Shown here piece after piece: positions 60,264-64,000 of a stretch of 64,000 nucleotides of DNA. The notes beneath the pieces are model-generated. The model ran no database searches. It saw only the letters and a program-made list of their open reading frames with translations, and was not told the DNA's origin. The translations under genes were made by a program, and so were the position numbers. The stretch is from Eulemur rufifrons (lineage: Eukaryota; Chordata; Mammalia; Primates; Lemuridae), in contig NC_090989.1 in NCBI RefSeq assembly GCF_041146395.1, forward strand, positions 245,014,843-245,078,842, in the 5' to 3' direction. How positions within the stretch are numbered: position 1 is the first letter of the stretch; each line of letters starts with the position of its first letter.

Positions 60264-60454
60264 ATGGTTCAGTAAATTTCAAAGTGTAGTCTCTGGATCA
60301 GCAGTGTTAGTGTTACCTGGGAATTTGTTAATAATGCAATTCTGTGACTCCACTTCAGGACTACTGAATCAGAAGTTTCAGAGATAGGGTCATCCACCTA
60401 TTTTAACAAGCCCTCCAGGTAAATACGATAAGCTCAAGTTTAAGAACCACCCAT
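60264..60454 (+). mobile_element. MER5A hAT-Charlie MITE
   Basis: 'ttcaaagtgtagtctctgga', 'tcagcagtgttagtgttacc', 'tgggaatttgttaataatgc', 'actactgaatcagaagtttc' and 'taacaagccctccaggta' followed by 'caagtttaagaaccac' give nearly the full element. Confidence 0.9.
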
Positions 60455-61009
60455 CTAGTCAATAAATGCTGGAGAATAATACTTCATGGATCACTGTTCT
60501 GTCAGCTGCCAAGTCTCAAAGAATGAACAGAAATGTTTAGATGAAGAATAGAGAAAAGATATTTCATGTGGTGGAAGCAACATGTGAAAAGGCATTGGGT
60601 CTAAATGACATTCAGATGAGTCCTTTACTATTAATGAGTTTAGGGTAATTTATGTGATCTTTACTACTTGAATGAGCCACTCTGAGCACCACTGAGTGCT
60701 AGTTTCTAATCAGAAAATTCAGTAAAAATCCTTTCCCTCCTACAAATTTTATCTGAGCTACATAATAAAAGCCAAAATCCAATGTTTCAAAACCCCAAAT
60801 TTTATAAATGCTTATTAATATTGAAATGTATAAAGTAGAAATTACTTAATTCCTAATTCTATATTCTTCATTTCTAGACAAAGGACCAATCAGAAAATCA
60901 ATTTTCCAGATACTTTTACTGCTATACCATTTTCTATAACAAGAATTTAGGACAGTACCTGATACATGGTAACTATTCACTAAATGTTAGTAAATATAAT
61001 TTGTATTAT
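60455..61009. other. unique sequence
   Basis: A short L2/MIR-like tail ('ggacagtacctgatacatgg') lies near 60,950-60,990. Confidence 0.4.
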
Positions 61010-61210
61010 TTCCAAAGCACTTTCTATTCCTTTGGTGCCTTTTGAAGAATGTCACAGGGGCATTGTGATTCATAGCTGGTGTTCTAAGTAATCTCTTCCT
61101 TTTAGGTGTATGCATTTGCATACCATAAAAGTAGAGCATGATTAATTACATTGTTTGTAGCCCTAATAAAGCGCTATTTTGGAATAAATATGGCCTGCCT
61201 GTAAAGGTAT
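61010..61210. promoter_or_regulatory. candidate conserved non-coding element
   Basis: Tightly packed transcription-factor-like cores: TGCATTTGCATACC (octamer-like, about 61,112), GATTAATTACATTGTTTG (homeodomain plus SOX-like, about 61,140) and AATAAAGCGC, then GGAATAAATATGGCC. No repeat text. The spacing of the octamer-like and SOX-like cores is suggestive. Conservation is untested. Confidence 0.35.
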
Positions 61211-61904
61211 TATTAAACACTATACTTTCTTCCTTCTAAAAAGTAAACGACAGATATTACCTGTCTGACTTCCCCTTAGACGGGCTGGATCAGACACTCA
61301 TAAGGAGAGCATACTGCTGAGACAAGGTCTGGGAGGCCAGAAATGTTAAATTGGCTGTCAGATATAGGGATATAAGTTCAGGACGGGAAATGGAATATGA
61401 AGCCAGAGGTCTGAAAGCAAATAAAGACAAGGAGATGAAGAGTTAAGCAGGGCCCAGCTGAGCCAGCCCAGGATTAGGTGAACTGGCCTGGACCTTTCCA
61501 CCTGCCTTCCCAGAACTTCAGGTTGATGATTGCGTTTCACTAAATAATTTGCTTAGGATCTTGTACACACTCTTTTTCACTTCTTAGACTCTTGTTTAGT
61601 TCAGGTTTCAAACACTTCCCAAACAAGAATTCCATAGCGCATTGTAGATAGGCAATCCTAAAATGGACTAAACTTTCCTTATTTTCCAATTTCTGTCAAA
61701 GCATCATTATTCTACTCACTTCTGGGCTCAAGATTTCTGAATCATACTTGTCAATTATCTTTCCATTAGCCACACCTCCTTTTCCCAGTGCATTTAAAAA
61801 AAGGAGGTGAAATACATTACACTTATGAGTATATTATATAATACATTGAAGAGTGTATGAAACTGATGGATGCATAGTTACATTATTCAGGCCCCAGACT
61901 TCAA
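61211..61904. other. unique sequence
   Basis: No repeat or gene is recognised. Confidence 0.45.
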
Positions 61905-62192
61905 CTTCCCCGTGGCCAAGGCAGTTGAGTGGATCTAATGTAGAGCATGGTGACTATGGTTAATAATAATGTACTGTGTACTTGAAATTGGCCAAGATAG
62001 TAGATTTTAAATATTTTCACCAAAAACACACACAAAAAAAGGGTAATTGAGATGATAGTGATTTGTTAAATAGCTTGATTATGGATATCATTTCTCAATG
62101 TGTATGTATATCAAAACAGCATTGTACACCTTAAACATATACGATTTTTATTTGCCAATTACACATCAATACAGCAAAAAGAAAAAAAAAAA
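61905..62192 (+). mobile_element. L1MB/L1MC-type 3' end
   Basis: 'atgtagagcatggtgactat', 'ggttaataataatgtactgt', 'tgtacttgaaattggccaag', 'atcaaaacagcattgtacac' and 'cttaaacatatacgattttt', then an A-rich tail (AAAAAGAAAAAAAAAAA) at 62,177-62,192. 3' UTR only. Confidence 0.85.
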
Positions 62193-62297
62193 TCCTGGGT
62201 GTGATAGCATAGTTGAGAAACTGAGCCAGCACTATCAATATCTACCTGTGGCCTTCTTACTATATGAAAAAAATAACCTGCTATATATTTAGGTTAC

Positions 62298-63241
62298 TTT
62301 AGGGGCCAAGGGAAAACTTCCCCTCTTAAGGTTCCTTAAGAACCTACTCTCTTAAGGTTCATTGAAAAATCAACTCACAAAAGGCAGATTAATTGAAGAA
62401 AAGGCATACAGAATTTATTAATGTGTACACAGGAAGCATCACAGAGGGACTACCCAACCCCTCAATGGAGTGCAGAAGCTTTTATGTCATCTTGAGGTTA
62501 CAGAAAGAATGGGGCCTTGGAGCATAACCCAAGCCAGGTTATGCTGGTAAATCAGGTTATAGTAGCAAGACATGTTATGGGAGGGAGAGAAGAAGCTTGG
62601 CTAGCAAAGGTGGTCTTGTTAAGTAGATAAAACCACACATGTGGCAGCCCTCAGAGAGAACAGATGGTAAATGTTTCTTTCAGATCTTTAAGGTATCAGA
62701 TTTTCAGTTACTCTTTCCTAGATCTGGACAAGGGAAGGCTTGGCTGCATCAATGTAAATTTTCTATAGAGGCAAACTTCCCCCATCCAAAGACAGCTTTG
62801 CAAAGGTACTTTTTTTTTTAACTTCTTTTTTTGAGACAGAGTCTCGCTCTCTTGCCCGGGCTAGAGTGCCATGGCATCAGCCTAACTCAGAGCAACCTCA
62901 AACTCCTGGGCTCAAGCAATCCTTCTGCCTCAGCCTCCTGAGTAGCTGGGACTACAGGCATGTGCTACCATGCCCAGCTAATTTTTCTATATATATTTTT
63001 AGCTGTCCAGCTAATTTCTTTCTATTTTTAGTAGAGACAGGGTCTCACTCTTGCTCAGGCTGGTCTCGAACTTCTGAGCTCAAACAATCCTCCCGCCTCA
63101 GCCTTCCAGAGTGTTAGGATTACAGGCGTTAGCCACCACACCTGGCCCCTGCAGAGGTACTTCTGTTTGCTGCCTCTATGACAGTTGTCTCAAAGTATGT
63201 CAAAGAAATATATTTTTGGAAAAATATTTTTATTTCCTTCA
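62298..63241 (-). mobile_element. ERV LTR, copy C, interrupted by an Alu
   Basis: Matches 23,331-23,920 in order and orientation: 'caactcacaaaaggcagatt', AATTTATTAATGTGTACAC, 'gtgcagaagcttttatgtca', 'gtaaatcaggttatagtag', 'gcagccctcagagagaacag' and 'ctagatctggacaaggga', then after the Alu 'tcaaagtatgtcaaagaaat' and TTTCCTTCA. R/U5 also matches 4,213-4,874. Confidence 0.75.
62811..63147 (-). mobile_element. strepsirrhine-type Alu dimer
   Basis: Reverse Alu with T tail, TTGAGACAGAGTCTCGCTCTC, expanded linker (TTTTCTATATATATTTTTAG, then ATTTCTTTCTATTTTTAGTA) and end CCACACCTGGCC. Target duplication TGCAAAGGTACT (62,799-62,810) and TGCAGAGGTACT (63,150-63,161), one mismatch. ORFs at 62,866-63,117 and 63,111-63,317 overlap Alu text and are spurious. 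Confidence 0.93.
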
Positions 63242-63597
63242 CAACTATTGGTTGGCATTCCTGTTTATGGCAGCTGAATGTATTCTTAACTCATACACTG
63301 CCATAAATTTTTATTAGTAATACTCAATAAATAATTTTTCAAATTGTTCCTTAATGAAGATTTCATGTATATCACTTGTCACCCTCCCACTTGAATGGCC
63401 TAATTTCAGTTTTCACTAATTTTTGCCTGAGCCAGTCAGTAGACCTTTAATAACTGTTTGCTAAATGAAAATGAATGAAATTTTTATAATATCCATTTAT
63501 GTTTTCTTGCTACATCAATTCCCTTCTTCCAATAATCTTGAGGTCAATTTATTTTTCTGGAGCATAATTTTGATCATGACTTTTTTTCTATTCATAA
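63242..63597. other. unique sequence
   Basis: A weak L2-like tail ('gacctttaataactgtttgc', 'taaatgaaaatgaatgaa') lies near 63,440-63,480. Confidence 0.4.
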
Positions 63598-64000
63598 ATG
63601 TTAAATGGCTTCCCAGTGTCTGCAGAAATTCAAATTACTTACTCTTATTTGAAGTCACCCAAAATCTACTCTTCATATATTTTTCAACCTAATTTCACAG
63701 TATGGATTGTAATCCAAACAAAATTGCTGTCACTTTTTCTTATATATCTAACTAATTTGGGGGAGGAGATGCTATTTCTCCTGTTGGAATGACTGACTAA
63801 TCCCCATTTCTATCTATCAATCACTTGCTTTTCTTTTTAGTTCCATCTCAAAATTTATCTCCTCCAGAAAACCTTTCTTCATACCCCAATTCCACCCATC
63901 TCCACCAAGGTGGAATCAATCTTCTATAATTCTGAGCTATGAAACAGTCATTTATTTGTACTTTTCTATTTCTATTGCTTATATATGCTGATGAATATTA
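63598..64000 (+). repeat. L2 LINE fragment, cut by window end
   Basis: 'gttaaatggcttcccagtgt', 'tgcagaaattcaaattactt', 'ttccatctcaaaatttatct' and 'cctccagaaaacctttcttc' follow the L2 3' region. It continues past the window. Confidence 0.65.

Noticed and set aside
62866..63317. Two plus-strand ORFs with phrases such as SWDYRHVLPCPANF
   Set aside because: This is Alu-derived translation; similar text appears at 27,546-27,728 inside another Alu.

Overview
This window looks like nuclear DNA from a strepsirrhine primate, probably a lemur, though a loris or galago is not excluded. The best evidence is a set of Alu dimers whose middle A-rich linker is expanded (AGAAAGAAATTATATGGACAGC plus a TATATATA run), a form typical of strepsirrhine Alus and absent from human Alus. 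Two L1 3' ends also carry a G-rich 3' UTR followed by a 'gtgcgcaccgt..ggg' type block, unlike the human L1 tail. The DNA is AT-rich. I see no supportable protein-coding exon of a host gene, no tRNA or rRNA gene and no CRISPR array. The long ORFs are transposon remains or chance ORFs, so the window reads as intergenic or deep intronic DNA.

Layout. 1-4,900: mostly unique DNA, then an old dispersed repeat split by a MER2 element, then an ERV LTR. 4,900-12,600: mostly unique, with MIR pieces, one old AluJ-like copy and a GC-richer block of unknown origin (9.6-10.2 kb). 12.6-14.9 kb: a decayed class I endogenous retrovirus with a recognisable RNase H remnant and a 3' LTR, followed by another LTR at 15.5-15.9 kb. 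18.3-20.7 kb: a reverse LTR and a MaLR LTR with a Tigger1 element nested in it. 21.2-21.7 kb: repeat-free sequence that looks like a constrained non-coding element.

23-28.7 kb is the most layered part. An old reverse L1 is split by an LTR. Next to it a second LTR has been hit at its poly(A) signal by a young 5'-truncated L1 with perfect 15-bp target duplications. Then come an MLT1D LTR and another old L1 carrying an Alu. 28.7-37.2 kb: mostly unique DNA, with MIRs, a tiny U2 snRNA retro-fragment and two candidate regulatory elements. 37.3-42.1 kb: MLT1C, two old plus-strand L1 fragments, and a strepsirrhine L1 3' end inside the second. 42-51 kb: an Alu, an old dispersed repeat, an MLT1J-like LTR, a direct duplication of about 150-165 bp spaced 1.49 kb apart with an LTR and a purine-rich tract between its copies, a Tigger2-like element and a very young Alu. 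51-64 kb: unique DNA with MIR, L2 and MER5A, an L1MB 3' end, an LTR carrying an Alu, and an L2 running off the end.

Nothing here amounts to a new multi-gene biological system. The best leads are the nested insertions, the U2 fragment, the local duplication and several repeat-free candidate enhancers. Repeat family names come from recognised consensus features, not from a database search.
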